Assembly (NCBI GenBank): GCA_049115695.1
Contig: JAGDZR010000025.1
Span: 62,001 to 126,000 of the forward strand
DNA length: 64,000 bases
Source: JAGDZR01 sp049115695
GTDB lineage: Bacteria > Bacteroidota > Bacteroidia > Cytophagales > Cyclobacteriaceae
Direction of reading: 5' to 3'
The position numbers and the translations under genes were made by a program. Below the pieces are notes generated by a model. That model saw nothing but the letters and a program-made list of their open reading frames with translations, searched no databases and was not told the DNA's origin. Each line of letters opens with the position of its first letter. Position 1 is the stretch's first letter. Positions 63,162 to 64,000 of this stretch are shown piece by piece.

Positions 63162-64000
63162 ATGCGGTTTGTGTTTTTGGTTCTTGCCACACTGATTTCG
63201 TCCACAGTTCTGTCTCAGTCAAGTTATCTTCAGTTTTATGGAGAACCACAACCACTGGATAGTGTGAATACAGCTTATGACGAAAACTTCATTTCACTTA
63301 ATAGCACTGAAAGCAAATTAATCTTTTACAGAAAGGGTTTTCAATCTGAGAATGGAATCAATCCAGGTGATTTATGGATGAGCAATCTCTCATCTTATTG
63401 GGAGTCGGCGGAGGATTATAGTGTAGACATTGATGCTAACATTACTCCGCTGGGTTTTGTAAATGGTGGGACAGCAATATTATATAACAAAACGTATTTT
63501 GATAATGGCGTGTACATTGGTGAAATATGGATGGCAGACCTTGAAAAGGGAGTATTCAGCAATCATCGAGAAATTGACGTCAAATATTTTAAGAACATAT
63601 CTGATCATCAGTCTGGGTCTATTTCCTTTGATGGGCGTCATATTGTACTTGCAATGGAGGGCACCACCACTTATGGCGTTGAAGACTTGTACGTCATTCA
63701 TATGACTGATGATGGGAAATGGGGTTCACCAAGAAACCTCGGGTATCGACTCAATACGGCCTTTCAAGAGTATAGCCCTTTCCTTGCTGCTGATAATGAA
63801 ACATTGATTTTTGCCACTAATGGACGGGGTGGAAGTGGAAGCTTCGATTTATTCATGACCAAAAGACTGGATGATTCCTGGCAAAACTGGTCTGAACCTG
63901 TCAACCTCGGACCAAAAGTTAACACCTCGGGAGCTGAAAAATCATTTGCTTTTATCCCAGGTTCTGATTTCGGATATTTTACCTCAACTACTAATAGCGA
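63162..64000 (+). CDS. Secreted PD40/WD40-like beta-propeller protein, truncated by window edge
   Basis: The frame opens at ATG 63162 with a signal peptide (MRFVFLVLATLISSTVLSQ) and stays open to the right edge, giving about 279 residues. Repeats such as EYSPFLAADNETLIFATNG and GSISFDGRHIVLAMEG are PD40-type propeller blades, each followed by a DLYV or DLFMTKR strand. In Bacteroidota such propellers often sit in front of an OmpA-like C-terminal domain, which would lie outside this window. A 173-base AT-rich gap with no gene precedes it. Confidence 0.8.
   Translation, partial: MRFVFLVLATLISSTVLSQSSYLQFYGEPQPLDSVNTAYDENFISLNSTESKLIFYRKGFQSENGINPGDLWMSNLSSYWESAEDYSVDIDANITPLGFVNGGTAILYNKTYFDNGVYIGEIWMADLEKGVFSNHREIDVKYFKNISDHQSGSISFDGRHIVLAMEGTTTYGVEDLYVIHMTDDGKWGSPRNLGYRLNTAFQEYSPFLAADNETLIFATNGRGGSGSFDLFMTKRLDDSWQNWSEPVNLGPKVNTSGAEKSFAFIPGSDFGYFTSTTNS

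Noticed and set aside
1..64000. tRNA, rRNA, CRISPR, transposase or attachment sites
   Set aside because: None was found on reading the window; no regularly spaced repeats, cloverleaf folds or transposase frames were seen.

Overview
The window looks like a chromosome segment of a marine or environmental member of the Bacteroidota, probably of the Cytophagales type (inference). The signs are the acpP-fabF-rnc block, an IPExxxVDY-type gene beside pyruvate kinase, DUF3078, DUF2911 and DUF3298 proteins, a PadR/permease pair with an N-terminal permease prefix, weak Shine-Dalgarno sites, and low G+C. I saw no tRNA, rRNA, CRISPR array, insertion sequence or phage gene.

Layout. 1-325: end of hypB and complete hypC ([NiFe]-hydrogenase maturation). 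338-4427 (minus): acpP, fabF, rnc, nadE. 4552-6439 (plus): IPExxxVDY-type gene and pyk. 6411-12585 (minus): large hybrid histidine kinase, single-domain response regulator, unknown 91-aa protein, metallo-beta-lactamase-fold hydrolase and RqcH-like NFACT protein, all overlapping. 12623-14492: miaA and pfkA, convergent.

14612-39065 is a surface-glycan locus with two nonulosonic acid (sialic-acid-like) systems facing each other. The plus-strand half (16.4-23.1 kb) has a NeuB-type synthase, a TIM-barrel isomerase-like protein, a CBS-aminotransferase fusion, a NeuA-type CMP-transferase, a Gfo/Idh oxidoreductase, an SDR and a methyltransferase. A NeuD/PglD acyltransferase and a membrane acyltransferase lie just upstream. 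The minus-strand half (39.1-23.1 kb) is a nearly gapless 13-gene run: flippase, YfhO-like protein, three glycosyltransferase-like proteins, pseB, pseC, pseF, pseG, a sugar formyltransferase in the place where PseH would be expected, pseI, a sulfotransferase and a DUF4910 aminopeptidase-like protein. The pseudaminic half can be assigned step by step. The NeuB half lacks a recognisable precursor 4,6-dehydratase and hydrolysing epimerase, and is the best candidate in the window for undescribed chemistry.

39.1-64 kb is mixed housekeeping and regulation: DUF3298 lipoprotein, DUF3078 protein, queA, menC-like enolase-superfamily enzyme, creatininase-family enzyme, lipoprotein, PadR regulator with FtsX-type permease, and an ECF sigma cassette with two Spy/CnrX-like proteins. 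These are followed by a PIG-L deacetylase, a 46-aa membrane protein with a sodium:solute symporter, an AraC-type response regulator, a DUF2911 protein, a 3-methyladenine DNA glycosylase, a LexA-like self-cleaving regulator behind a perfect palindrome, a TPR lipoprotein, and thrS-infC-rpmI-rplT. The infC gene appears to start at AUU. The window ends with a GhrA-like dehydrogenase and a truncated beta-propeller protein.
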